A stretch of 11,823 nt of DNA from RSA11 sp965652565 (GCA_965652565.1 CBFGWL010000085.1:1-11823), one strand, 5' to 3'. Counted from the first letter of the stretch, positions 1 to 8,113 are shown. Notes: generated by a model from the sequence alone, not told the origin. Made by a program: numbers and translations.

Positions 1-241
1 AGGTGACCTCGGCGCCGCCGTCGGGGGCGAGCTTGATGTCGGTGATGGAGCCGGCGCCCAGGCCGCCCACGACGACCTCGTTGCCCTTGACGAGCTGGCT
101 GGCGTTCTCGAGCTCGGCCGTTACCTCGTACTCGTCGTCGGCGCTCGAGAGGAGCACGACGAGCGCCACCGTCACGATGGCGACGGCGAGAACGGCTGCA
201 ACCCGGCCCAACGCTGCCGAGCCTCTCACTGTGCTCCGCAC
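1..241 (-). CDS. MCE/MlaD-family protein, N-terminal 80 residues (cut by window edge)
   Basis: The minus-strand translation from GTG at 241-239 begins with a short basic stretch, then one hydrophobic segment (about residues 13-32, AVLAVAIVTVALVVLL), then the start of an MCE domain: YEVTAELENASQLVKGNEVV followed by VGGLGAGSITDIKLAPDG. This pattern of a strand, then (Q)LVKGNEV, then GG.G.G.I..I is typical of MlaD/MCE domains. These are single-pass membrane-anchored lipid-binding proteins that work with an ABC transporter to move phospholipids, sterols or other lipids across the envelope. The start was chosen because AGGGG (250-254) lies 8 nt upstream; a second in-frame GTG at 229-227 would also keep the membrane anchor. 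The gene is divergent from the beta-helix operon. The rest of the protein, and any ABC partner genes, lie outside the window. Confidence 0.8.
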   Translation of the reverse strand, partial: MRSTVRGSAALGRVAAVLAVAIVTVALVVLLSSADDEYEVTAELENASQLVKGNEVVVGGLGAGSITDIKLAPDGGAEVT

Positions 242-286
242 CTGTTCATCCCCTAACCGCGAGCCGTCCCGACGACTCGCTCGGCG

Positions 287-316
287 AACGTACCAGGGGC
301 CGCGAACGGGTGTCAA
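287..316 (-). promoter_or_regulatory. Candidate housekeeping promoter of the MCE gene
   Basis: On the minus strand a perfect TTGACA (-35, 316-311) is followed after 18 nt by TACGTT (-10, 292-287). The expected transcript starts near 279-281 and leaves a leader of about 40 nt carrying the AGGGG ribosome site at 250-254. The -35 is exact. The -10 matches the consensus only at TA and the final T. Confidence 0.5.
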
Positions 317-442
317 AGGACAACCGCACCCCCGAAACCGCATCGGCAAGCGGTTTTGCGGCGGTCTTTCTTGAGTTCAGGTTAAGACGCGTTCTGAGCG
401 GCGCCGTGCCCGGACAACCGGCGCATACCGGCACTCCGTGGG

Positions 443-472
443 TTACGTTGGCGCGGTTAGCTGGGGTATAGG
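443..472 (+). promoter_or_regulatory. Weak candidate promoter for the beta-helix operon
   Basis: The sequence TTACGT (443-448), 18 nt and TATAGG (467-472) gives a poor housekeeping match. The same stretch contains GGGTAT (464-469), the ideal -10 of SigB/SigF-type promoters, but no GNNT lies at the usual 14-16 nt spacing upstream. Either reading puts the transcript start near 477-480, only about 10 nt before the TTG start, so the leader would be very short. Gap content: the remainder of 242-486 holds the MCE promoter and otherwise nothing I recognise. Confidence 0.25.
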
Positions 473-486
473 GAAAGGGCTAGGAG

Positions 487-2553
487 TTGAGGGGTTCAAG
501 GGCCAGGTATTCGTTCTTCGCGACGCTGTTCGCGCTCGTCACCGCCGCCGCCGTTGCCGTTCCGGCGCTCGCGCACCTCGAGCGGCCGTCCTACTGGCCG
601 GATCCCCGCCCCGACCGCTCCGTGAAGCCGCCCGCCGGCGGCAAGGTCCCCGAGGCCCGCTCGCTCGCCTCCGCGGTTACCGGCGCGGGCCCCGGTGAGG
701 TCCGCGTGGTCTGTAAGGGCGAGAACGGCGCGCAGTCGCTGCGTCTCGCGCAGCGCTCGATTCGCTCGGCGCGTACCAAGGGCTTCCACCTGCGGCCCAG
801 CCAGCCCAAGATCCGCTACACGGCGAAGCGCGCGAAGCGGATGCTCCGCATCAACCGGGCCCTGGCGAAGATGTGCCGCTTCCACTCAATCCAGGCCGCT
901 GTAAACGCCTCGGGCAACAACGACCGCGTGGTGATCATGCCCGGCCGCTACACGGAGCCGCGCTCGCGCAAGGCGCCGACGAACGACCCGAAGTGCACCC
1001 CCTCCCTCCTCCAGCAGGACTCGAGCGGAGCGCTCGCGCCAAGCTACGAGTACCAGGCGACCTGCCCGAACGACCAGAACCTCGTCTACGTGCAGGGCCG
1101 AGCCGTGAAGGGCAAGCCGCTGCCCGTCCCGCGCAGCGACCGCCACGGCATCCCCAAACAGGAGCTCGGCCGCTGCGTGCGCTGCAACCTGCAGATGGAG
1201 GGCTCGGGCCCCAAGCCCGAGGACGTGATCATCGACGCCGGGTTCGGCTACAAGAACCCCAAGCGACCGGAGGCCAAGCCGTCCGGTTACGCGAAGCACG
1301 TGGTGCTGCGCACGGACCGCTCCGACGGGTTCGTAGGGCGCAACTTCCTGATGCGCGGCGCGCTCGAGCACGCCTTCTACACGGAGGAGACGGACGGCGT
1401 CCTGCTCGACAAGACGAAGTTCTACTGGGCCGCCGACTACGGGCATCTGAGCTTCACGACCGACCACAACGTCGTCCAGAACTGCGAGGGCATGGGCGCG
1501 GGCGACTCGGTCGTCTATCCCGGGGCCGCGCCAGAGACCGGCGAGCAGGTACGCGAGGACTTCTATGGCAAGTCGCGCATCAACACGGTCATCCGCAAGT
1601 GCGACCTGCGCGGCTCAACCCTCGGCTACTCAGGGTCAATGGGTAACGCCGTGCGCCTGACCCGCAACCACATCTACGGCAACGCGGCGGGGATCTCCTC
1701 GGACACGCTGTCGGCCCCCGGCCACCCGGGCTACCCGGCCGACAGCATGGTCATCGACCGCAACTACATCTACTCGAACAACCTCAACCTCTACCGCCCG
1801 AACCCGCCCGTGGAGCCGCTGGTGCCGATGCCGATCGGCACCGGGATCGTCTGGCCCGGCATGAACAACGGCCGCGTCCACCACAACTGGATCTTCGACA
1901 ACTGGCGCCACGGCACAGTGCTCATGGCTGTCCCGGACCTGGTCGCGGGTCAGCCCGAGGGCGACATCAACCCCGGCGCCTCGTGCGAGGGCACCATCAC
2001 CTACCTGCTGGCGATGACCTCGTGCGGCAACCGCTACCACCACAACCGCATGGGTCAGGTGCCGCCGAACTTCAAGTGGCCGAAGAAGGTCAAGAAGTTC
2101 GGCAACGTCACCGGCCCGCGCAAGGCGAAGGCCCTGCCGAACGGCGTCGACTTCTGGTGGGACGAGTTCCTCGGCAACACCGGCAACTGCTGGTACAAGA
2201 ACACCGGCTGGGACGGCACCTCAGCGACCGTCACCGGCTCCGGGGCCGGCCTGCCGCCCGACCCGCTCCCCCCGGACTGCTCCCCGCTCCTCAGCATCGG
2301 CACGAGCGACCTGATCAAGGAGGCCGTGCTCCTCGACTGCTCGATGTGGTCGCGCGGCGAGACGAGCGCGGATCGCCCGCTCTGCTACTGGTTCGACATG
2401 CCCCCGCGGCCGCACACGCCGGCGGCCCGCCGGGAGGAGCGCGCCTGGCTCGAAAGCGCGCGCAAGTGGGCCCGCAGCGAGGAGGCGCAGGAGCTCAAGG
2501 AGAGGCTCGATGAGGCGGGTAAGACGCCCGAGGCGTTCGCCAACCGCCCGTAG
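487..2553 (+). CDS. Secreted right-handed parallel beta-helix repeat protein
   Basis: The 688-aa product opens with a signal peptide (basic start, then FFATLFALVTAAAVAVPALA, cleavage near residue 30). Residues 132-158 hold FHSIQAAVN...DRVVIMPGRYTEP, the usual first turn of pectate-lyase-type beta-helices. The helix continues with Asn/His-rich coils, for example NAVRLTRNHIYGN (about 386), MVIDRNYIYSNN (about 421), NGRVHHNWIFDN (about 461) and NRYHHNRMG (about 513). Several cysteines occur, as expected for an exported protein. The C-terminal 40 residues are a charged helix. No polysaccharide-lyase active site was identified, so the function could be carbohydrate binding or cleavage, or structural. 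The start is TTG at 487: an in-frame stop lies at 481-483 and GAAAGGG (473-479) lies 7 nt upstream. It is the first gene of an operon with the lipoprotein and GMC genes. Confidence 0.8.
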   Translation: MRGSRARYSFFATLFALVTAAAVAVPALAHLERPSYWPDPRPDRSVKPPAGGKVPEARSLASAVTGAGPGEVRVVCKGENGAQSLRLAQRSIRSARTKGFHLRPSQPKIRYTAKRAKRMLRINRALAKMCRFHSIQAAVNASGNNDRVVIMPGRYTEPRSRKAPTNDPKCTPSLLQQDSSGALAPSYEYQATCPNDQNLVYVQGRAVKGKPLPVPRSDRHGIPKQELGRCVRCNLQMEGSGPKPEDVIIDAGFGYKNPKRPEAKPSGYAKHVVLRTDRSDGFVGRNFLMRGALEHAFYTEETDGVLLDKTKFYWAADYGHLSFTTDHNVVQNCEGMGAGDSVVYPGAAPETGEQVREDFYGKSRINTVIRKCDLRGSTLGYSGSMGNAVRLTRNHIYGNAAGISSDTLSAPGHPGYPADSMVIDRNYIYSNNLNLYRPNPPVEPLVPMPIGTGIVWPGMNNGRVHHNWIFDNWRHGTVLMAVPDLVAGQPEGDINPGASCEGTITYLLAMTSCGNRYHHNRMGQVPPNFKWPKKVKKFGNVTGPRKAKALPNGVDFWWDEFLGNTGNCWYKNTGWDGTSATVTGSGAGLPPDPLPPDCSPLLSIGTSDLIKEAVLLDCSMWSRGETSADRPLCYWFDMPPRPHTPAARREERAWLESARKWARSEEAQELKERLDEAGKTPEAFANRP

Positions 2554-2911
2554 GGCCTCCGTCTCGCTCGTGGCAGCGGCCGCCGCGGCGCTGGCGCTCG
2601 CCGCTTGCGGATCGGACGACGGCGGTGGCGAGCCCGAGGCCAAGCCGCTCGGCCAGGAGCGGGCCGGCTCCGTCGCCCCGCTGGTGCAGTGTCGCGATTG
2701 GGTGAAGGGCGACGAGGCGGAGAAGCTCGCGACGATCGAGGAGATCCGCCGCCAGATCAACCTCGAGGACGGGCCGGTGAAGGCCCCGCCGCTCACCGAC
2801 GAGGAGGCGATGCAGGTCTTCAACAACGCCTGCTCCGAGAGCTTCGCGGCGGGCTTTCGGCTCTACGTCCTGTACGCGCGAGCGGCCGGGTTCGCGCCGC
2901 TGACTCGATAG
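2510..2911 (+). CDS. Small secreted lipoprotein, unknown function
   Basis: The 133-aa product has an arginine-rich N terminus, a hydrophobic segment (residues 17-32) and a lipobox L30-A31-A32-C33, so it is predicted to be lipid-anchored on the outer face of the membrane. A Gly/Asp-rich linker follows. The mature domain of about 75 residues has two cysteines (C61 in QCRDW, C108 in NNACSES) flanking an acidic helix (KLATIEEIRRQI), and could form one disulfide. The small all-helical, two-cysteine plan loosely recalls HdeA-type chaperones, but I do not assign that family. The ATG has an excellent ribosome site (AAGGAG, 7 nt upstream) located inside the beta-helix gene. The two genes overlap by 44 nt in different frames, which implies coupled translation. 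The GMC oxidoreductase starts 9 nt downstream. Confidence 0.8.
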   Translation: MRRVRRPRRSPTARRASVSLVAAAAAALALAACGSDDGGGEPEAKPLGQERAGSVAPLVQCRDWVKGDEAEKLATIEEIRRQINLEDGPVKAPPLTDEEAMQVFNNACSESFAAGFRLYVLYARAAGFAPLTR

Positions 2912-2920
2912 AGTCGCAGT

Positions 2921-4600
2921 GTGACTGACACCGTGTCAGCGGAGTCCTACGACTTCGACTGGGTGGTGATCGGCTCGGGCTTCGGGGGCTCCGTCTCAGC
3001 CCTGCGACTCGCCGAGAAGGGCTACTCGGTCGGCGTCATCGAGAGCGGGCGGCGTTACGACGACGCCGACTTCGCCAAGACCACGTGGCAGCTGCGGCGT
3101 TACTACTGGATGCCGAAGATCGGCCTGCGCGGCATCTTCCGGATGACCGCCTTCAAGGACGTCTTCATCGTGTCCGGCAGCGGTGTCGGCGGCGGCAGCC
3201 TCGGTTACGCCAACACGCTCTATCGCGCACGGCCCGCCTTCTTCACGCACCCGCAATGGGAGGGTCTCGCCGAGGACTGGGAGCGTGAGCTCACCGAGCA
3301 CTACGACACGGCCGAGCGCATGCTCGGCGTCACCACGTATGAGGGCCGCGGCCCGGCCGACGAGCTCCTCTACGAGTTCGGCAAGGAAATCGGCGTCGCG
3401 GACACGTGGACCAACACGCGCGTGGGGATCTACTTCGGCCCGGAGGGCGAGGAGGTCGACGACCCCTACTTCGGCGGCGAGGGGCCGCGCCGCACCGGCT
3501 GCGTGCGCTGCGGCCAATGCATGGTCGGCTGCCGTCACGGCGCGAAGAACACGCTGCGCAAGAACTACCTGTGGTTCGCCGAGAAGCTTGGCGTGCAGGT
3601 GCAGTCCGAGCGCACCGTGGTGGACATCAAGCCGCTCGGTGGCTCCGACGGCGCGGGTGGCTACGAGCTCGTCACCGAGCGGTCGGGCGCCTGGGTCCGC
3701 AAGCAGCGGCGCACGATCCGCGCTCGTGGGATCGTGATCGCCGCCGGGGCACTCGGCACGAACAAGCTGCTGCGCAACTGCAAGCAATCGGGTTCGCTGC
3801 CGCGCATCTCAGACCGGCTCGGACATCTGGTCCGCACGAACAGCGAGTCGATCCTGGCCGTGACCGCGCCGGACGACGAGCGCGATTTCACGGAGACCGT
3901 GGCGATCACCTCGAGCATCTACCCGGACCCGGACACGCACATCGAGGTCGTCACCTACGGCGGGGGCGGGGACTCGATGAGCCTCCTGTTCACGCTGCTC
4001 ACCGGCAAGGGGACTCGCTTCACGCGCCCCGTGCTGTGGCTCGGCCAGGTGCTGCGGCACCCGCTCAAGTTCCTGCGCAGCCTCTGGCCGTTCGGCTGGT
4101 CGCGGCGAACCGTGATCTTGCTCGTGATGCAGTCGCTGGACAACGCGCTGCGGCTCGTGCCGAAGCGGCGCTGGTTCGGCCTGAGCAAACGGGTGCGGCT
4201 GCAAACGCAGCAGGATCCCAACCGGCCCAACCCCACCTTCATCCCCGTCGCGAACCAGGCAGCGGAGTGGTTCGCCGAGCGCCTCGGCGGCACGGCGCAG
4301 AGCGGCATCACCGAGGCGGTGCTCAACATCCCGAGCACCGCGCACATCCTCGGCGGCGCGGTGATCGGCGCCGATCCCGAAAGCGGCGTGATCGACGAGC
4401 GCCATCGCGTCTTCGGCTACCAGAACATGCTGGTCTGCGACGGCTCGGCCGTGCCTGCCAACCCTGGCGTGAACCCCTCGCTCACGATCACCGCGCTCGC
4501 CGAGCGCGCGATGGCGCACATCCCGCCCAAGCCGGGCACCGAGGGCCTGCGCGAGCTGCCGGAGCTGGTGCGCGCCGCCGACGCGCACGTGGCGTCCTAG
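2921..4600 (+). CDS. GMC-family FAD oxidoreductase, cholesterol-oxidase (ChoD)-like
   Basis: The 559-aa flavoprotein is expected to oxidise an alcohol, possibly a sterol or other lipid-like substrate. The FAD Rossmann motif is at residues 14-43: WVVIGSGFGG with G18, G20 and G23, ending in E41 that would bind the FAD ribose. A second flavin-contact motif, GSGVGGGSLGYAN, lies near residue 86. The C-terminal GMC domain has H475 (AHILGG) and N518 (GVNPSLTITALAERA), which match the catalytic His/Asn pair of the family. Between the FAD parts is C194-x2-C197-x2-C200-x3-C204, a ferredoxin-like spacing. No signal peptide is visible. The GTG start lies 9 nt after the lipoprotein stop with no strong ribosome site, so translation is probably coupled; GTG at 2933 is an alternative. 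Substrate unknown; the class is secure. Confidence 0.88.
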   Translation: MTDTVSAESYDFDWVVIGSGFGGSVSALRLAEKGYSVGVIESGRRYDDADFAKTTWQLRRYYWMPKIGLRGIFRMTAFKDVFIVSGSGVGGGSLGYANTLYRARPAFFTHPQWEGLAEDWERELTEHYDTAERMLGVTTYEGRGPADELLYEFGKEIGVADTWTNTRVGIYFGPEGEEVDDPYFGGEGPRRTGCVRCGQCMVGCRHGAKNTLRKNYLWFAEKLGVQVQSERTVVDIKPLGGSDGAGGYELVTERSGAWVRKQRRTIRARGIVIAAGALGTNKLLRNCKQSGSLPRISDRLGHLVRTNSESILAVTAPDDERDFTETVAITSSIYPDPDTHIEVVTYGGGGDSMSLLFTLLTGKGTRFTRPVLWLGQVLRHPLKFLRSLWPFGWSRRTVILLVMQSLDNALRLVPKRRWFGLSKRVRLQTQQDPNRPNPTFIPVANQAAEWFAERLGGTAQSGITEAVLNIPSTAHILGGAVIGADPESGVIDERHRVFGYQNMLVCDGSAVPANPGVNPSLTITALAERAMAHIPPKPGTEGLRELPELVRAADAHVAS

Positions 4601-5181
4601 CGCTCGCGAGCTACGTCATCCGGCACAGGGTCTCGCATGTTCGGGCGCCCCTCGATCACCTGAGCGCGAGTTGCCACGGCGATCGCGCCCGCAGGCACGT
4701 CGAAGTCCACCACGGCGTTGGCACCGATCGCGACGTTGTCACCGATCCTGATCGGCCCGAACACACGGGCGCCGGGCCCGACGAACACGCAGTCCCCAAG
4801 GCGCGGACTGCCACGGTGATCGCCCAGCGTGGCGCCGTGTGAGAGGTTTAGGTTCTCGCCGGCTACGACAGCCGACCCCACGACGGTGCCGCCGAGATGG
4901 TTGACGTAGAGTCCGGGGCCGATCCGCGCCCGGCCCGCGAGCTGGATCCCCGTCATGGCCTCCAGTATCCGGCGGGTGAGCCCACCGAGGATCGCGATGG
5001 CCTGCCTCCAGGGCGCCGGCAGCGTCTTCCCCCATCGCCGAAAGCGGTACTCGAGCACGGCCCACGTCTCGGCGCGGCTCAGTGCCGCGATCACGGTCCC
5101 CCAGTCCCAGGCGACTTCCTGGTAGGGCCGGCTGGGATCACAGTGGCGCAGCAAGTCGGCGCGCACGACCTCGAACGCCAT
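4597..5181 (-). CDS. Serine O-acetyltransferase-like hexapeptide-repeat acyltransferase
   Basis: The 194-aa product has an alpha-helical N-terminal part (1-75) and a left-handed beta-helix C-terminal part (about 80-180). Hexapeptide turns include IQLAGRARIGPGLYV, TVVGSAVVAGENLNL and PIRIGDNVAIGANAVV. This is the layout of CysE-type serine acetyltransferases, which use acetyl-CoA to make O-acetylserine for cysteine synthesis. The protein is shorter than E. coli CysE (273 aa). The usual Asp-His of the active site reads N94-H95 here, and the second catalytic His region (RHP in CysE) reads GDHRGSP. It may therefore acetylate a different hydroxyl, for example on a sugar. No clear ribosome site precedes the ATG at 5181. 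It is the last gene of the minus-strand run, separated from sodA by a terminator. Confidence 0.75.
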   Translation of the reverse strand: MAFEVVRADLLRHCDPSRPYQEVAWDWGTVIAALSRAETWAVLEYRFRRWGKTLPAPWRQAIAILGGLTRRILEAMTGIQLAGRARIGPGLYVNHLGGTVVGSAVVAGENLNLSHGATLGDHRGSPRLGDCVFVGPGARVFGPIRIGDNVAIGANAVVDFDVPAGAIAVATRAQVIEGRPNMRDPVPDDVARER

Positions 5182-5237
5182 GCGCGCAGCGTACGAAGAT
5201 GGGGCCCCGTGCTCGGGGGATCTCGTTCCCCAACGAA

Positions 5238-5263
5238 AACGGGGCGCCCGTAGGCGCCCCGTT
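5238..5263 (-). terminator. Intrinsic terminator of sodA
   Basis: A perfect 11-bp stem (AACGGGGCGCC at 5238-5248 with GGCGCCCCGTT at 5253-5263) closes a 4-nt loop. Read on the minus strand, the stem ends in GTTTTCGTT, giving a short U-rich tail. It sits 30 nt downstream of the sodA stop. A small 5-bp hairpin (TCGTT/AACGA around CCCC, 5223-5236) follows at once. Confidence 0.8.
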
Positions 5264-5292
5264 CGCTCAGTTCGCTGTCGCCGGCGGCGGGC

Positions 5293-5901
<609 letters not shown>

Positions 5902-5956
5902 CTATGCGCTCCTTGAGTGTCTGGTGGGGTTCCGCTTTAAGCCAGCTTATTGGCCC

Positions 5957-7039
5957 TCAGTAACGGGGGGCTCCCCCGCGGCCGTGCAGGCGTCCGCCGA
6001 CGCCGCTGCGGAACTCGTCGGCACGCAACATCCCGCTCGCCTGGGGGTCGAGCGGGGGCGTCGCGATGCCCGCGGAGTCCGCCATCCCGTCGAGCAGTTC
6101 ACGCAACGTATCCGTCGACGAGCGCGTCGGCTCCCAATCGAGCTCCGCCCTGGCGCGCGTGGCATCGAGCAACGGCACCTGCATGCCCATGTCGAGCCAG
6201 CCGGGCGGCGAGGGCTGCAGCCGCGCGCGCCAGGTGACGCCGGCGAGCCTGCGGACCAGACCCGACGGCACGGAGACCGGCCGCGCGCCGAGCGCCTCGC
6301 CCAGCTCCCGTGGGCCGAGCACGGGCTCAGCCGCGAGGTTGAAGGCGCCGCGGGCCTCGGGGCGCACGACCGCAGCGGCGAGAGCGCAGCCGACGTCGTC
6401 GGCGTGCACCGCCTGCATGCGCAGGCCCCTCGGTATCGGCAGGAGCGGCAGGCGCCCTCTGCGCAGCAGCGGGGTTGGCAGCAAGGGGCCGGCGAAGTAG
6501 CGGCGAATCTCGCTCGCTGCCTCCCGTTTGAAGATCAGCGCCGGCCGGAACCGCACGACCCGCACCGCGGGATGCTCGCGCTCGAAGCGATCGAGTAGCC
6601 GCTCGACCTCGGCCTTGTGGCGCGAGTAGAAGCTCGTGGGGATCCCGTCGGTTGGATAACCCTCGTCGACGAATGCGTCCGCCGCGCGAGCCGGCGAGTA
6701 GGCGCCCACCGACGAGTTGTAGATGAGGGCGGGCGCGCCCGCGGCGGCGATCGCGGCGAGCAGGCGCTCGCGTGCGGTCACGTTCACGGCCCGCAGCGTG
6801 TCGCCGTCGCGCGAGGGCTGGATGGCCCAGGCCAGGTCGACCACCGCGTCGATGCCCTCCAGCGCGGGCTCGATGTCGTCGCTCACGAGATCGAGCCGAC
6901 CCCAAGTCGCCTTCGCGGCCTCGAGCCGGGCCGGCCGGCGTGAGGCGCCGATGATCTCGTCGACCTCGTCGAGCGCGGAGAGCGCCGGGACGACGCTCGT
7001 CCCGACGTTCCCGGTCGCGCCGATTACTAGGACCCGCAT
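5957..7039 (-). CDS. NAD(P)-dependent epimerase/dehydratase-like extended SDR
   Basis: The 360-aa product begins MRVLVIGATGNVGTSVV, the Rossmann GxTGxxG-type motif (G7, G10, G13). Conserved extended-SDR features follow: D-x-x-DLAWAIQPSRD (about 64-78), YNSSVGAYSP (S110) and the catalytic-type Y138-x3-K142 (FYSRHK), then VVRFRPALIF and AVHADDVGCALAAA. The family includes nucleotide-sugar epimerases, reductases and regulators; the substrate cannot be named. I chose ATG 7039 because the Rossmann motif starts right there and GGGG lies 7 nt upstream; longer readings in this frame run into the sigma gene out of frame. The start is 16 nt after the sigma-factor stop, so the two genes are probably co-transcribed and this protein is probably part of the stress response. 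The C-terminal 40 residues are Gly/Arg-rich with no recognised fold. Confidence 0.85.
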   Translation of the reverse strand: MRVLVIGATGNVGTSVVPALSALDEVDEIIGASRRPARLEAAKATWGRLDLVSDDIEPALEGIDAVVDLAWAIQPSRDGDTLRAVNVTARERLLAAIAAAGAPALIYNSSVGAYSPARAADAFVDEGYPTDGIPTSFYSRHKAEVERLLDRFEREHPAVRVVRFRPALIFKREAASEIRRYFAGPLLPTPLLRRGRLPLLPIPRGLRMQAVHADDVGCALAAAVVRPEARGAFNLAAEPVLGPRELGEALGARPVSVPSGLVRRLAGVTWRARLQPSPPGWLDMGMQVPLLDATRARAELDWEPTRSSTDTLRELLDGMADSAGIATPPLDPQASGMLRADEFRSGVGGRLHGRGGAPRY

Positions 7040-7055
7040 GGCAGGCCCCGGCGGC

Positions 7056-7997
7056 CTAGGTGGTGGCGTGGTTGCGGGGGGCGCGCCGCGGCCGGCGCCG
7101 GGCGCGGCCGTGGGGGAAGCGGGCGTCGCGCCTGGTCTCCTCGAACGTCTTTCGACCGTCGGGCGACTCGTCGCCCTGCACCGCCTCGAGCAGCTTGGCG
7201 AGGGCCCTGCGCAACACGCGTGAGACCTGCATCTGGGAGATCCCGAGACGCTCGCCGATCTCGTACTGGTTGAGCTCTTCGTTGAAGCGGAGGGCGAGCA
7301 CCATGCGCTCGCGATCGTCGAGGTCGGCGCACGTCTCGGCGGCGATCTGCGACTCGATCGCGTCGAAGCCGCCGTCGGGGTTGCCGATCGTCTCGACGGC
7401 GGCAACCGAATCGGCCTCGTCCGCGCGCAGCGGCTTGTCGAGCGAGAGTGTCCGCTGGGACTCGCGCGCCTGCAGGACGTCGAGGACATCCTCCTCGTCG
7501 ATGTCGAGGCGCTCGGCGAGCTCTGCGACGGTGGGCGAGCGGCCGAGCTCGTCGGCGAGGCCGGACGATGCCCGCTCGACCTCCAGGGCGCGCTCCTGCA
7601 GGCTGCGCGGCATGTGCAGGCGCCAGGCGTGGTCGCGGAAGTGTCGCCGCAGCTCGCCGAGGATGGTCGGGGCCGCGTACGCGGCGAAGCGCCGGCCGCG
7701 CTCGGGGTCGTAGCCACGCAGCGCCTTGACGAGCGCGAGGCTCGCGACCTGCACTAGATCTTCGGTGCGCTCAACCCCGCCGCGGTAGCGCATCGCCAGG
7801 GAGCGAGCCAAGGGAAGGAACCTCTGCACGAGCTCGTTCTCGAGCGCGGGCGTGGGCGCCTTGACGTAGCGCTCGAGGAGGACCTCCTCGGATTGCAGTC
7901 CGAATCCCGGGCTGGTCAGCTGGTCGGGCGTGGGGTCGCCGAGCTGCTTTCGGGTACTCGTCTTCGACGCGTCAACGCCAGGGTTGCGTGCGGGCAT
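7056..7997 (-). CDS. RNA polymerase sigma factor, SigB/SigF/SigG family
   Basis: The 313-aa sigma-70 family protein has region 2 at about 57-121 (RFLPLARSLAMRY...TEDLVQVASLALVKA then GRRFAAYAAPTILGELRRHFRD), region 3 at about 129-205, and region 4 at about 221-272 with the helix-turn-helix LNQYEIGERLGISQMQVSRV. Region 1.1 is absent. This is the layout of the general-stress and sporulation sigma group that recognises GTTT and GGGTA promoter elements. The ATG at 7997 has a strong ribosome site (AAGGAGG, 8 nt upstream). The last 30 residues form an unusual arginine-rich tail (GRARRRPRRAPRNHATT) beyond region 4. No anti-sigma (RsbW-like) or anti-anti-sigma (RsbV-like) gene lies in the window. A SigB-type promoter upstream suggests autoregulation. 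The SDR gene follows in the same transcript. Confidence 0.93.
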   Translation of the reverse strand: MPARNPGVDASKTSTRKQLGDPTPDQLTSPGFGLQSEEVLLERYVKAPTPALENELVQRFLPLARSLAMRYRGGVERTEDLVQVASLALVKALRGYDPERGRRFAAYAAPTILGELRRHFRDHAWRLHMPRSLQERALEVERASSGLADELGRSPTVAELAERLDIDEEDVLDVLQARESQRTLSLDKPLRADEADSVAAVETIGNPDGGFDAIESQIAAETCADLDDRERMVLALRFNEELNQYEIGERLGISQMQVSRVLRRALAKLLEAVQGDESPDGRKTFEETRRDARFPHGRARRRPRRAPRNHATT

Positions 7998-8096
7998 AAG
8001 GGTCCCCTCCTTGTGAGGATGTAGTCCTGACGTCGGTCCGGTTCGAAGGGCGGTGCCGCGTCGTATGGACTTGGGCCGGGAAGCGTTTGGTTCGAT

Positions 8097-8113
8097 GGGT
8101 CACTCACCGACCC
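8097..8113 (-). promoter_or_regulatory. Inverted repeat in the sigma-gene leader
   Basis: GGGTC, 7 nt, GACCC (8097-8101 and 8109-8113) lies just after the predicted transcript start (about 8117). It could be a 5'-leader hairpin or an operator half-site pair. It is only 5 bp per arm, so chance is possible. Confidence 0.25.

Noticed and set aside
3..374. 123-aa plus-strand frame at the left edge
   Set aside because: Ser/Thr/Arg-rich antisense shadow of the MCE gene, extending across its promoter.
370..386. Possible PHO-box-like or palindromic operator CTTGAGTTCAGGTTAAG
   Set aside because: Only 5-bp arms, no second clear repeat, and no phosphate gene nearby.
5941..5954. GCCA/TGGC inverted repeat upstream of sodA as an operator
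   Set aside because: Four-bp arms are too short to separate from chance.
5957..7717. 586-aa minus-strand open frame
   Set aside because: Its N-terminal 226 residues are the out-of-frame shadow of the sigma-factor gene; the real SDR starts at 7039.
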